Shown: positions 39,563-54,500, counted from the first letter of the stretch. The stretch: 64,000 nt of DNA from Undaria pinnatifida (GCA_012845835.1 JABAKD010000027.1:12334487-12398486); one strand, 5' to 3'. Program-made: numbers and translations. Notes: generated by a model not told the origin, from the letters alone.

Positions 39563-42500
39563 GGGGGAGGTAAAAGAAAAATACGGGGGGGGTTGGAAAA
39601 AATTATAAATATGGGCAAGTCTGCGGGTGGGGGGGGGGTATCTTTGGAGCACAACCCACTAGCTCATGCCACACGTTTCCTCTAAGAAGAGCAGTGGGAT
39701 TTATCTATGTGAGTACGCGTAATACCATTACATGTGGGAAAACGTTTACAATACGTGTGTCACCGGTGTCTCCCTTTTCGACTTGCGCCCCCCCCCAGAA
39801 TTTCACGTTACCTGCATCCCGAAGGAGAGCCGTGTACATTGTATATATTTTTTTAGTAAAAAATTAAAAAAACGCCAGATGTGAGTACGACCGATTGAAT
39901 GGTTGAAACTCAACTTTGCAAGCTGCGTTGTACATTAGATCTGTGTTTCATTTATTATACGAGTACGATGATGTTTGTGAATCAATTAAACCTGGTTATT
40001 ATTACGCAACTTTACATTTTTTCGTAAGGTCGTTCGCGCGTGTTCTATATTTCAAGGGTGTGTTCGGTACGGTACCGGTATTCTCGGTACCGGTATGGAT
40101 GTCGTACCGAACTTACCGAAATATCCGGTACCGGTATTGACGTCGTACCGAACTTACCGAAGGGCCCGGAACCGGCATTGGAGGTGTACCGAAGTTATCG
40201 AAGTGTCCGGCACCGGTACGGGAGTAAGCACCAGTACCGCGGGTACCGGTATTGATGTCATTCCGAACTTGCCGAATTTTCCGGTACCGGACTTGATGTA
40301 CCGAACTTGCCGAAATTTCCGGTGTGGGTATTGACGCCGCACCGAACGTACCGAAGTTCGGTGCCGGTATTGATGTTGCATCACCAAAGTTTCCGGCACC
40401 GGTATTGATGTCGTACCGAAGTTACCGAGGCGTCCGGTACCGGCACGAAAGTCTGCACCGGTACCGGTACCGGTACCGGCACACACTTGGGTACATATGC
40501 CGGCAGTACCGGCGGTATATACCGCCCTCAAGGTATCGACGTACACTTGCGCTTAGGTACATAAACTCGACATAAAATGGCGGTACGTGTACGGGGCAAA
40601 TCTGGCATTGGCGGGAGGTACCCGCTGAAGTAATAAATTTAGGTGAATTATAACTGGTTACTATATTTCCAACATTTTTCTCTTGTTTGGTATTTGTCTT
40701 GATATATATGCTGCTCAAAAAGTAAGATACCCTTTGGATTATCAGCAGGACGCCGTCTTCTCGCCGATCGTTTCGACGCGTACACGCCAATCGAGTACAT
40801 AAACAAGGCTTCACGCGTCCCTTCCCTCCGAAACCGGCCGGCACCAGGAAACCATCGACGGCTCTGATCGTCTCCGCCGGCAATTCGTACACGTCTCCCA
40901 AAGCGAGTTGTACACAGGAACAGGCGAAATCACCGGGGCGCGGAATTTTTTCCGCGTGCACGTCGATAACTTCTGCCGCCGACGTTTGGTGTGTGTGTGG
41001 GAGCTGGCAAAAAATGAAACGATGACCCGCCACCAGAAGAAGCGGTGGCATCACTGCTGGAGGCCACCCCATCCTGGCGAGTTGTACCCTTGCCCGTGCG
41101 AGCTCAGAGTCTCGGTATGCTGAGCGTACTGGAAGAGATTATTGGGGACCGTGGTTTGTGTGGTTGGAGTGCTGCCTGGAGCAAACGCTCCAAGGGATGA
41201 CGTCACAACGTGGTGGAATCGGGTTGATATCGTGCCAAACTTGCCCAAGTGTCCGGTACCGGGTTGATGTTGTGCCGATCTTACCGAAGTGTCCGGTACC
41301 GGCATCGGTGTTGTACCGATACCGGTACCGGCTCCGGTACATACACGCATACCGGTATCGGCTCCGGTACACACATGCATACCGGTACCGCCGGTACCGG
41401 CATTGATGTCGTTCCGAACTTACCGAAGTTTCCAGTACCGGTATTGATAGCGTACCGAATTTACCGAAATGTCCGGTGCCAGTATCGACGTCGTACCGAA
41501 CTTACCGAAATGCCCGGTACTGGTATCAAAGTCTGTACCGGCACCGCCGGTACAGGTATTGATGTAGTACCGAACTTACCAAAGTTTCTGGTACCGGTAT
41601 TGACGCCGTACCGAACTTACCGAAGTGTCCGGTACCGGAAATACCGGCGGTATATACCGCCAGTACGACTCGGTACGTACCGTACCGAACACACCCTTGC
41701 TAAATTGTGTCCCCATGAAGGATATCGGTCGGTGTATTTAGGAAAATGAAAAATCGGATAAAATACATACATGTATATACGATCATTATTTTTTTCAAGG
41801 ATTCGGTCAGGAGTTTTTTTTCGTCTCGGCCTAAGTATGCGGTTCGCGGAACTGGAATTCTCGTTCAAATAGTTTCGTTTGGGCGCCGGCTTCGGGGGGC
41901 GGCTCCAACTCCCCTCGCCCTGCCGTTTCCGTTCGCCACATCGACGTGAACGTGGACGGATGCCGAGGAAGACAAGTGAGAAGTTGCAAAAATATCGCAT
42001 GTCGATGAGGAATTCCGGAGATTTTGGTTGTATCTTCATGTCTGCAGCGCCTGGATGATCTGAAAAATTGGCATCATTTCCAAACGGTAGTTGCTAATGT
42101 TTTGAAGTTTGCGGTGGCATACTCTCGAGCGTTTGTTTAGCTTAACGTCTGCAGGGATTGAGCGTTTGTTTGTTTTGCTTCACGTCTGCAGGGCTTGAAC
42201 GAATGACACACGTCCTGGAGGGGCGGCTCAAACGCCCCTCGCCCTGCCGTATCCGTTCCGCACCTGGCCAGGATCGGGTACGTGGGCTGAGCGAGACAAG
42301 CGAGAAGTGCGCAAATTCTTGTATTTTGGGCAGTATACGCCCGAGCTATTCTTAGATCTTGGCATATATATGCAGAGCTTGAACGAAGAAACATATGGGA
42401 GAACATATATTTTCAAGTTGACATTATTTCCAATTTCTTGGCCTCTTATTTCATGTCCACAACACTTTTTTCATGGTCACACCTCGAAGCGTTTGGCCTA

Positions 42501-45500
42501 TTCTCGTACGACTGCTATGTCGTTGCTTTTCGATATCAGATTGCACAGTTAAATACCTTTCTTCGAACGTTTTGTTGTCTTCGAGGGGGGCCGTTCCCTA
42601 CCCAACGACACCATTACACCCAGTATCCGTGCCGATTCTTCATCCTAGAGAAATATACAACATATATTATGTTGTCACAGACTGTGAGACAGAGTAAATC
42701 AAACAATCGCAATGAATCAAGTTTCGAAGAAGATGAAATTCTAGCGTAACGGGTACGAGAACACAACAAAACAGACCAGACCATGAAAAAAAAAGAAAAT
42801 AAACACAACGAACGGAGTGGTCGCTTTGCAATATCGCAGTACGAGAAACAATGTTTTGTCAGTCTTTTTCGTCGCCGCTCCAACAAGTCGTTCCGTATAT
42901 ATATATATATATATTCTCTCTCTCTCTATATTGGTCCACGATCAACGATCCATCGTTCAGGATCGCATGATAAATATCCCACACGGATTCCATGTATACT
43001 TATCCCCACAAACGAAACGTGGATGCACTTCTAAAGGTAGGTGTGATTGTCAAGGTAGTGGTGTCTCGAACGCTTTGTTGTTTGGTTGCAAGAATTGCGC
43101 TGGCTACTGACTGTTGTTGTCGCCGGTCAATCCGTTCGGCACGTCCACGTGAACGTGCGTAGATGCTGAACAAGACAAGCGAGGAGCGCTCAAAAAACGT
43201 ATTTTGAATGTTACTCTCCAGTTATTCTTCGGATCTTGATGTATTGAGAGGTTAGCAAAATAAAAGTTGGCAAGACATCATTTCCAAATTGGCGTAATAT
43301 TTTGTCGTAAAACAAACAGTATTTACTGTAATAAAAATCCCCATGGTACTGCGGTAGGTATAGATAGTAGTGCATTTATTTTTAGTGAATTTCTGTAGGT
43401 ACATGTACATACATGGATATAGTCGTGGCAAGCGGACGCATGACTAAATCGAGGAGGAGATGGTAGTGGTTACGATCACTGGCCCAGAAAAAGCCACACA
43501 GCAGCATTGCGAGTGGCTGCGTCCCCGGGGCCTCGAAGTTTGTAATATAAGTTCGAGCAAATCGACATGATTTGTAATCTCGTGCAAGTAATTTATGTAC
43601 GTACGAGTAAGGCCACACGCAGCGATGCCTTATCACACAACATGCTTTTTGTCAGTGGCATATTTTATGGCATGGGGGAAGGTGTACCAAATTACAGGGA
43701 ATGCATTTTCGACACAAAAAACAAGGGGGAAAAATGATCATTCCTCCTGCTGTTAGGCTGCGACACGCGAAGGTCGTAGTAAGTAGACAGTATCCACGGA
43801 AGAAACCAGCAAGTGGCATGCATTCGTCCCGGTATCGCATCGTTTAATGTTTTATTTTCCCGAGAAGACTCTTTGGAGAAATATAGGCGGTGGACCTTGT
43901 TGTTGCTGTGGTCCCTGACTCCATTGCTGTGGTCGTTTGCCGGTCACGTGCAAGCGGTCGTGTTGGTACGTTACTGACAAATAAGTTTGTTTTGCTTCGT
44001 ACTTGACGTGCTATTTTTGTCGCTGCTGATTGCTGACTGGTCATCTCTTCTAGTAGTGAGCTTTCTTTTGAATTGGAACACTTCTACTTTCCAGCTTCTC
44101 GACATACAAAATCGTGATCACGGGTGTCATTCTTTCCACCCCCCCCGGGTTACTGCCTTCATTTTTTTTTGTGCATGGGATTCAGCACCCACTGATCGTC
44201 GATTTTTCATCGAGTGTTGCTACCTCACGCCCTCGCGCTTTCCGCAAGTCAATTAGTGCACAAGAAAAAGCCCCACAAAAATTCATACGAGCACGAACTC
44301 GGGGGGATTCGAACTCACGAAGTTGACCTATACCAGGCTCGAGGATAATATGATACGCCACCGGGGCAGTGAGTGATATAGAGCCGGTCGCCCCTAAAAG
44401 ATCTAGTACTTGCAGCCTACCCGATGAGCTATTTAGTTTTGCAATCTACGGACACAATATTCATGATCCACGTATGTACAAGCGATATGGGATATATAGT
44501 ATTGGGAAAGGAAACATGCCTTCTACGGTATGTTTAGTTCTGGGTTGATTCCGATGGGGTACGCCATTTATATCAGTCTTGGTTTGGTCCAGTTTTGGTG
44601 TCTGATTTGTGGGCGACTTCTGGCCGATCTTGGCTCATCACATGTCGAGAGAACGATAATATAAACACTTGTACCTGTTTTACGACTTCTTCCGAGGGCC
44701 CATCGACGACGCCCACCATGACATGATTCACTGCATGACAACCAAGGTCCCCCGCATGAGGTGGCCCACGCGAGTGGGGTTACACGCTCCCGGATACTAC
44801 TACTATTTAATAATAGCGTTGGTCTTTGAGTTAAATAACCACCGCGTTGTGAGCTTTTGCTAGCTTTATTTAGTTGCAGAAATAAACGAAAAAAAAGGAT
44901 CAATTAACTGCTGAAATCGCCAACAGCGTGGTTAGGCACAATTCGACTCGAATCGTCGAGGAAGAAAATGCTGAATTCTTCTCGCGATAAAAATTAGGGC
45001 GTGTATGTACCGTAGTTGGCATGGGGGGGGGGGGGAAGTTCGCTAGATGACCCCGGATCTGAGTAATACTACTGGGAGGGCGAGAGTAGTGCGAGCATCA
45101 CAATAAATGGGACGGGAAAAAATAAATATATTAAGTGTGTTACTGCTGCTGTAACAAAACGATACCCAAGCAAGTTGCACCGATCGACTCGATCCGGACC
45201 GACTGCTGTATATTAGTCTAGGTCTATGCAATTGGTCCATGTACAACTTCTTCAACCACAGGCCAGTATGAGATGATGGTCATTACACTTGCTGAACTTC
45301 TTAGTGAGTGGTGGCTTCCTCTTTCCACAAACCCCGGCCGAGCCGATCAATTGAAGGTTGGATGACACTGTGCGCGGTGTATCGGGGCAGGGGGTCAAGT
45401 GAAATGTCCGCGTACCGCGGGGTTGGGGTATACGAATGAAAATTCAGCAGTAGCGCGAGTTGCCCCATTTTTTCTAGTTGCAAGTACTTTGAAGGGTTTC

Positions 45501-48500
45501 TGAACCGGGGTTGGACCCTGTTCTGCGGTCCTGGCCTTGTATACGAACCTCAGCTAGCTAAAGCTTCCACACCGTGCGGTATGATGTCGACCCGGGAGAA
45601 GTCGGTTCTCGTACCCGGTTTGTTGGAGTTGATAAGGTATGGAAGGATTTCTGGAAAGGTGATGGGGCCCTATCCTCATCTGGTGCGTCGAAACGCCCTC
45701 CGCCCGTTTGCTGGTCTACCTCCTCCCCGGGTGTCCCTAGCTCTACGAGCTGCACAGCCACTCAACGACAAGCCAATGTGAATGATAGTTGTTTGTCGCA
45801 CCATCGTGCGGGGCTGGGTCTACCCACGGGAGAAAACAGTTATCGTCCCCGGATTGTCAGGATTTCTCAAAGGACTCTATATATTCCCATAGTGGCGTTG
45901 CCCTTATGTCTGAGCCCCAGCCAATCAGCGATAAGCGAATATGGTTGGGGTTCCACGTCGTGCGGAGTGATGTCGACACAAGGAGGTCATCGTTATTGTT
46001 CCCGCGATTTTGGAGCTGTAGATATTCGGGGGGTTCATTCATCGGGTTCGGGAGATTCATTAATCGGGGATAGGACCCTATCTTCCCCTTGTGCGACGGA
46101 AATGCCCCCCATCGATGGGCCTCTATCCGCCTAGGACAGTGCTGTGGAGCTCGAACCAATCAGCGATTAGCCAACGGGATTGGGATTTTCTCATCGTGCA
46201 GAGTGGTGTCAACCCGAGAAAGCTCGGTTTGCTTCCCCGGTTGATGGAAGTTTTAGAGATGTGGAACGACCTCTGGACCGGGTATGGGACCCTCAATCCT
46301 CCCAGGTTCGAGCTGGCCGAACATGCGAACCATGGCATATCAGAAAGTCGGCCGGTGGGGTTGGGATTTCCACACCGTGCGGGGAGGTATCATGTGTGGA
46401 TGGATTCCGACCTCGGCATGTGACCCTATCGTGCCCGCGTGATGCCTGCTTTGTGTATGAATCCTGTCCAATGAGCGATCAGACAAAACTGACATGTTTG
46501 TTTTTTGTCTAGTAAAACTCAAGTAATCTGAAACACTCAGCTGTCATAAGCGTAATCAATCGCTGTAGTATCCTGTTGTATCTACGAGAAGTGAGCGATC
46601 TACACAGCTAGAAACAAGCAGCAGCATTGCAATAGCATTGGGGGAGTTGAAGGACGAAGGCAGTCTGTAGTGGTACTCCGAGTGGGGGATGCGTGGTTGG
46701 TCGGTGTTGGGAAGCGTGCTCCTCATGGTTTCCGGTGCCCTTGTTTGGTCTCTCCTCATGGCTCGCTGGATAGACTCAAAAGCTTATACATGATTTCCTC
46801 TACACTAAACTCTAAAAGACTGACAAAACAGGCCTAGGCACGATAGGGCAGGGTAGAGCACGTAGAGCAGGTAGTGCAGGTAGTGAGACGTGGGGCGTCC
46901 TGCTTGTCCCATTATCGTCACCTACGTTATCGCCCATCTATGATGGCCTTGACGTTAATGTGACATCCAATGTCACGTGGATTCACCTCAACCATGACAT
47001 GGTTTCACGTCGAATCTATAAAGTATCCTTCTACGGAGGGCACTCCATTACACTAGGTCGCCCTGAATAGTCGTAGATGCAGATCACCTGCCGATCAAAG
47101 GAATCCAACAAAACATCCAGAATTGGAAAGGGTATCGAAGATGCGGCTATTCGAAATAAACGAAAATGATGCTATTGATTCACCCACACCTCGTGATGAT
47201 GAGGCTTAAATGCCTCATCGCAAGATATACAAATCTATGAAGGAGCTCACAACCGTGAGAGCTCGAGAAAGGGTACGTACCTACGGTATACCAGTAGCAA
47301 TCAGCCTACGAAAACACGAAAGGCGCGGCCACTGAGCGCAAGGATGCGAATCTATAAACTATCCTTCTACGGAGGACACTCCATTACAAGCCATACCACC
47401 CTGTTTCTCGCCTGGAACAACGTCAGCACATTTCTCCACGATCAGGCAACACACAGAAAGTCGAGGTGGGAGGCTCGGATCAACATGACCCTATTATATC
47501 ATGCATTGTACATTTCAGTAGCTGGCTCAGAGAGCGTCTCTCAGTGGCTACGAAGAGAGCACGCAGCGGACATGGGCACTCACCTTACTGGCCCCGGATG
47601 CTTGATCGAGTTAAAATATCATAAGAAACGCACCCGACACGTTTCGTCGCCAGACGGAAGGGTCAGTCGGCGTGTGGTCGGATTTATCCGATCGAAAGCT
47701 GATGAATGAAGCTCGGAATCGGATTCATTAAAATCACGGTAGCTATTAGACTAATAGTACTACAGTGTTATGATTGTTCGTCTCTATCTAACTCTTGGCA
47801 ATACCTTACATACTGTACGTGCAGACTATGATTGTGTGTGGTGACTTTTTTAACTCGACCAAGTATTGAATTGAACAATTTAAAGTGCTGCCCTGTCTTG
47901 CCCGAAGCATGGGTGCCGGCGAATGCCGGCTCCTATGCGGAGCCGTTGCATATTATAACAAAAAAAAATACACTCCAGCTGAGGGATCGAAGATTTTATC
48001 GAAACTCATCTTTGCAAGCTGTGTGTAATACTTCGATCGCGCGTATTACGGGTTGTGTGTCCTCATTAAGGATATAGGTCGGCGACTCCCCTTGCAACCA
48101 CAGTGTAGCTATCAGGGTCAACAGGGTGATGTTAGTCAGTCTGTGCTCGGAAACTATAAAACCCGTTCCTGAGGGGGACAAAATCTGACAGCTGTGGAAG
48201 GAAATTCACCCGTATATCAAGTGAATCCTGTAAGTCGAGTAACCGGTGAGAGGGGGGCGGAGTTTTTAAGGACGTGGGGGCGTGGGTTTGATCAAGGGGG
48301 GGGGGGGGGGGTGGGAGGGGACGGGCGGGGCAGCTTAATCTGTGCGTGGAAACTATAAATCCTTCAAGGGGATACATCTGACGGCTTTGGGAAGAATGCA
48401 CCAGTTTATCTTTGGGGAGGGCGGGGGGCGGGACGGGCGGGGCAGCTCAATCCGTGCGTGGAAACTATATCTCGTACATCCTTTAAGGGGATAGATGTGA

Positions 48501-51500
48501 CGGTTTTGGAAAGAATGCACCAGTTTATCATGTATACCCTGTAAGTCGTACAACCAGTGAGTAGAGGGCGGAGTGTTCGAGGGGGTGGGGGTGGGGTGGA
48601 GGGGTGGGGGGGTGGGGGGTGGGGGAGGGGCGGGGGGGGTGGGTGCGGGGGGGGGGGGGGGGGAGCGAAAGGGCTTTAGGTCGCGAAGATGTAGGGGTTT
48701 GCTATACGCGTTGTGCTATTAATAGGTCTTGGCGATGGTGCGGGTGGTGGGGAAGGAGCGGCGCCGGCGGCGGGAGGGGGGTGGGAATTGAAGCAGCGGC
48801 ATGTATATACCGGTTATTCGACTTACAGGATTCACTTGATAAACTGATGCATTTCCTTCCGCAGCTGTCAGATTTTGTCCCCCACTGAAACGGGTTTGAT
48901 AGTTTCCGCGCACAGACTGACTAACATCACCCTGTTGACCCTGATAGCTACACTGTAGTTGCGAGGGGAGTCGCCAACCTATGTCCTTAACGAGGACACA
49001 CAACCCGTAATACGCGCGATTGGAGTATCACACACAGCGTGCAAAGATGAGTTTCGACACCATCTTCGATCTCACAGCTGGAGTGTATTTTTATTTGTAT
49101 AATAATAATACATATATATATATACTTTTTTTAAAACAAAAGAATAGTACCCCTCCCACTGAGAAAAACCTCACCCACATAGTATATTACAAGCACCAAC
49201 AACGCAGCCTGCAAAGAGGAGTATTGACGTGAACTTCGTCGAACTAACGGCCAACGTCCTAAAAATGTTTATATTATATACCAACCGTCAGATTTGTCCC
49301 CTTCAAGGATTATAGTTTCCGCGCACATATTGAGGGGTCCCGCCCGCCCCCCGCCCCCCGATCCCTCTTGCTCAAACGCCCCAACTAAAGTCAAAATCTG
49401 CTAAAGTAGTAAACACTACGAGCTGGCTGATATCACCTCAATATCGTTCTAGCAATCCATGCCGTAGCTCCAATTCACCCCCCCCCCCCCTCCCCCGCAC
49501 CCCCCCGCCGCCCTTTTTGTCTTTTTTTTGTCCTGTCCCTTTAGTTCAAACGCCCCACCTACAATCGAAATCGTCCAGAGTAGTGAACACTTCTACGCAA
49601 TTGATATCACATCCTCATCTTCCTAGCCATCCATGACGTGGATTTAATTCATCCCCCCCGCCGCCCCCCCGCCACCCCCTCCTTCTCCACCACCCGGACG
49701 ATCGTCAAGACCTAGCAACTCGCGTATACCAAGTCACTTCATACATGCGTATTACGCGCGATCGGAGTATCACACACAAGCTTGCTGAGCTAAGTTTCGA
49801 CAAAATCTTCCGATCTCACAGCTAGAGTGCATTTTTATGTTATTTGTGACCTAAACCTGTTGGAAGCCCTCCCCCCCCCCCCCCCCCCCCTCCCGAACCC
49901 GCCCCCGATTTTTTTTCCTCGCTCCCTCTTGCTCAAACGTCCCACCTAACATGAAAAATCAGCCACAGTGTTAATAAATACTTTCACGCCCTTGATATCA
50001 CCTCATTATAATTCTAGAGCCACCCATGCCGCTGCTTCAATTCACCCCCCCCCCCCTCCAAACGCCGCCCCCTTCCCCACCACCCGCACTATCGCCTAGA
50101 CCTAGCACAACACGTATAGCAAACCCCTGCATCTATGGGACATAAAGCTGTTTAAAAAAGCCCTTTCGCCCCCTCCACCCCCCCACCCCCCACCCCCCCC
50201 CCCACCCCCTCGAACACTCCGCCTTCTAATCATTAGTTGTACGACTTACAGGATATACATGACAAACTGGTGCATCCTTTGCAAGACCGTCAGATTTATC
50301 CCCCTAAAGGATTTTCAGTTTGCACACACAAATTGAATTGTTCTGCCCGTCCCGCCCCCCTCCCCCACCCCGCTCACTCTTGATCAAACCCAGGCCCCCG
50401 CGTCCTTAAAAACTCCGCCCTCCCCTAACCGATTATGCGATTTACCGGATTCACTTGATAAACTGATGCATTTCCTTCCACAGGTGTCAGATTTTGCCCC
50501 CTCAAAAACGGGATTTGTACTTTCCGCGCCCAGACTGACTAACATCACCCTGTTGACTCGGATAGCTACACTGTGAGTTGCCGACCTATATCCTTAATGA
50601 GGACGCACAACCCGTAATGCGCGCGGTCGGAGTATCACACACAGCTTGCAAAGATGAGTTTCGACAAAATCTTCGATCGCTTGATTGCTTGACACGCATT
50701 TTTTTTTTTCTTTTTTTTTTTCGTCCAATTTATTATGCTCGCATTATTCTCTCGCTCCCTCCCAGTAGTAGCTCAAATCTGTGGTCACATAGCGGGCCCG
50801 CCCCCTCTCTCCCCACTACGGCACGTGCCTTGATTCTAGCGGAAGAATATTTTAGCAAGTTCTTCCGTCATGGACTCGTTCGCGTCGAATTGCGACTATC
50901 CACGATGCTAGGCGTCCTCAGCAGTTAGTTGATCCTATTTTGGCATTTTTGCAAATAAATTCAAAGTCTCACCACGGCGGCAAACGAACTCACGCATCAA
51001 TCAAGGGGTGTGGATCAACACTAGTAGTAGTATTTTCGAGGGTAACTAACTAGACCACCGGGTCTACCGATCTTGCAAGCAAGAAAAATGAAAGAAAGGA
51101 AAAAGAAAGAAAGGAAAAAGAAAGACGTCAATCCAACAGTAATAATATAGAAAAAACAACAACAAAAAAATACTCCGAGTGCAATATGAGCCGTTTTCTT
51201 TTCGGAACGTCATCTTTCGATGCTATACGTCATTCTATACTTCATAAGTATATTATAAAAATTAAAATACACCCCAGCTGTGAGATCAATTTTTTTGTCG
51301 GAACTTACACGACTCGTATATTATGAAAAGTAAAATACCTTCCAGCTGTGAGATCGTATAGGAAATTTTTGCGTCCAGCCAAGAAAGTCTTGACCTTTAT
51401 TCGCTAGATAATTTATAGCACAATCCTCACAACTACCCACTTAGTACCGCGACGAGCGCCTCTGCCCGCCGACTCTTTGCCTGTGCTGATCTGCAGATCG

Positions 51501-54500
51501 AGGCGACAACCAACTTCCACTCTGCATCGTGACCCCTCTGCAAAACTATGATCAAAGCCTTGGTACCGCTGTGTGTACAGGGGACACTCTTCGCCTTCTC
51601 CGCATTTCAGGCAGCATTCGACATTTTTTTCCATGGTTCGGCCCGGCGGACGGAACCGCCGGTGAAAACATCGCGAAGTAGGGCCAGGCAGGGATCAAAT
51701 TTCGGCCAACGTTATGGCGACATTCATATTTTTATGTGTGTCGTTGTCGCACCAGGAATGAAGATTGTTGCTGCTGCGGTCGCATGGGAAGCCGCCACTA
51801 AAATATTACTAGCGATAGGGCCAGCCCACGCTATCGCTATAGTGGGATCCGAAGGACGCGCCAGCTAGCGCTGGGTTGCGAAAACACCTGAGTTAAATCG
51901 ACACACGACGCGTATGAAAATACGTGGAAGTGTGGTGAGCTTAAGCTTTATTTTTCCCCATCCGCCGGAGGATGAAAAAAAAGAAAAAACTAGCGATATG
52001 TGTGTTTCCTCCCGATGAAAGCTCGACAGCCAGTGGGGTGCAGGCGTTGCAGCAGCTGTTGTTGTCATAGCAGGAGCGGGTATCGCAGCAGTAGGTCAGC
52101 TGCTGCTGATGCTGCTGGCGGTGTGGGCGTCGCAGCAACAACAGGAGGTCATGATCCACCAGTCGGGACACAATCCATCGGACCGAGCATTTTCTGGTTG
52201 ATGGAGAAAACTGAGTGGGTAGTGGATGTTTGTTCCCCATGGGCCAGAAGTAGTTAGATACTGAGATGTATGCAACGGCTACCAATCGGTATATATTAAC
52301 TTCCACCCCCTCCGCCCTATCCTTCCCAAACACCACGACCATCGCCCAGACCTAGCATCACGCGTACAGTAAGCTCCTACTTCGAAGTATGTGTTTCATT
52401 ATGCCACCTAAAATGTTGGATCCGGTTCCCCCCCCCCTCCCCGGGTGCTCCGTCTCGAAAATGATACGTGGTCAAAAGGTCAAATGACTAAAGCAAGGAA
52501 CACATGAGTACGGCCCCCCGCCGCTCCCGCCCCCGCTTGAAAACCCACTTATCTCCCCAACGGTTGTACGACGTACAGTGTACACATTCGTACGTGATGC
52601 TTGCAAAGAGATGTATAAAACAGCCGTCAGATTTTTTCCCCCTCACAAACGGGTTACATAGTTTCCGTTCATCGATTGATGAACATCACCCTGTTTTTTG
52701 CCTTGGTGGTACAATCTAGTTCTAAGGGGAACCGCCGACCTATGTGACCAGTACCTGGTACCCAGTATTACGTGCGATCGGAGTATCACACACAGAGCTT
52801 GCAAAGATGACAAGTTCGACGAAATCTTCAATCTCACAGCTGGAAGGAGAGTGTTTGTTTTCATAGTAACGCATCATAAAATACGCGCGATCGGAGTATC
52901 ACACACAGCTTGCAAAGATGAGTTTCGACAAAATCTTTATATTCGATCTCACAGCTGGATGGAGTGTATTTTAACTTTTAATTTTTTAGTTAATACCTGG
53001 TAATATTCCGCTTATATTTTCGTAATAGTCACTAGAAAATGAAAAACGTCAGTGCGCACTTTTTTATTTCGGGCGGCAAAACATGGGCCAGCCTTTCAAA
53101 TCCACGTGTCGGCCCGCAGAGGTGGCGATCCGGCCCATATAGAACCCGTGTGTCATGGGGCCTCGCTGCGAATGTCATGGATCAGGCCGGGCCAACAAAC
53201 TTGAAACAATTGATGGGCCTGGCCGGGTCCGGCCGACATAATTTTAATCCGATGGGCCGGGCCGGGCCGCAGCACATCCTCCAAAAACATTGACGGGCCG
53301 GGCCGGGCCGCAGCCGAGCCTCTGAATATGCGATGGGCCGGGTCGGACCTAGGGCCATGCCCTGAAACAATTATGGGCCACGCCGGGCCGCGGCGTACCC
53401 TCTGAAAGCTTGATGGGGCGGATCGGTCCGCGACCCATCAAATGAGAAGTTTATGGGCCGGGCCGGGCCGGGCCTTAAAAGAAATATTGAAGGTTGGATT
53501 AGACTATGTAGGGTACGCACAAACCGTACCCGGGGTATTTACCCCGGGTATTACCCTACCAAGAAATTCTGCAAGTTCTGTAGGAATTTCATACCCGTAC
53601 CCGTACACGGAACTTCTGGAAGTTCTGTCTGGTAGGACATTCATGCCCCGTACCCGCGGAACTTCTGGAAGTCGTTCTATACGCCAGTGCCACAAATACT
53701 CGTGGTACGGTAAATCATTTTTATCGTAGCGTATGTGAGTTCTGTACGCCCGTGCCACAATACCCGGAACTTCTGTGAGTTCTGTAACACTGACGTACCG
53801 TACCCGGAATTTCCGCAAGTTTTGCAAGATCCCCATATACCCTAACTAACCCGTAACTTCTGTGACTTCTGTAAGACTGCTGTAGGCACAAACAATAACC
53901 GGGGTACGGGTATACCTTTGTCACAATACCCGGGGAGCCCACATTCACTAGTTCAGGTTTAATAACCCTAAGGGTGTATTATCAGTCGTCCTACGGTAAC
54001 CCCCTCCCAACTTTTCTTTTAACGAAATCGCCGGTTTCGAAACCAGCTCCCGGTTGTATTTCCTGAAAAACGGTGTCCCTCGACACCCTCCCCGACGTCA
54101 TCGATCGATAGACCTTTGCACACAAGAAAATACATGGATACTTATCCTTCCTTGTGTCGAGCAGCCTTGGAACATTCGAAAAAAAAAGAAACGCTGGTTT
54201 GGGGGGGGCTATCGTAGAATCAGTCTTATGCATTCTATTGCTATGTCATATCTTGTCAGTGAAACAAACCAAAAACCAAATATTCAGCAGAAGTAGCAGT
54301 ACGTATGGTATATATAGACTATATGATAGTAGAACAAAATACACTCCACCAGCTGTGAGATCGAATATTTTGTCGGAGCTCATCTTTGCAAGCTGTGTGT
54401 GATACTCCGATCGCGCGCATTACGGGTTGTGTGTCCTAGCACCTATTGCAGTAGGTCCTGTCCATGTTTCTTTTGTTTCTATCCCGTGCGCACGTCTCAT

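Noticed and set aside
40060-40560. Candidate protein with Tyr/Arg repeats from plus-strand frames
   Set aside because: All frames across the 41-bp minisatellite are open by periodicity; no evidence of coding.
45574-46134. 186-codon plus-strand ORF
   Set aside because: Spans diverged tandem repeat units. Neighbouring frames are similarly open and no motif is present.
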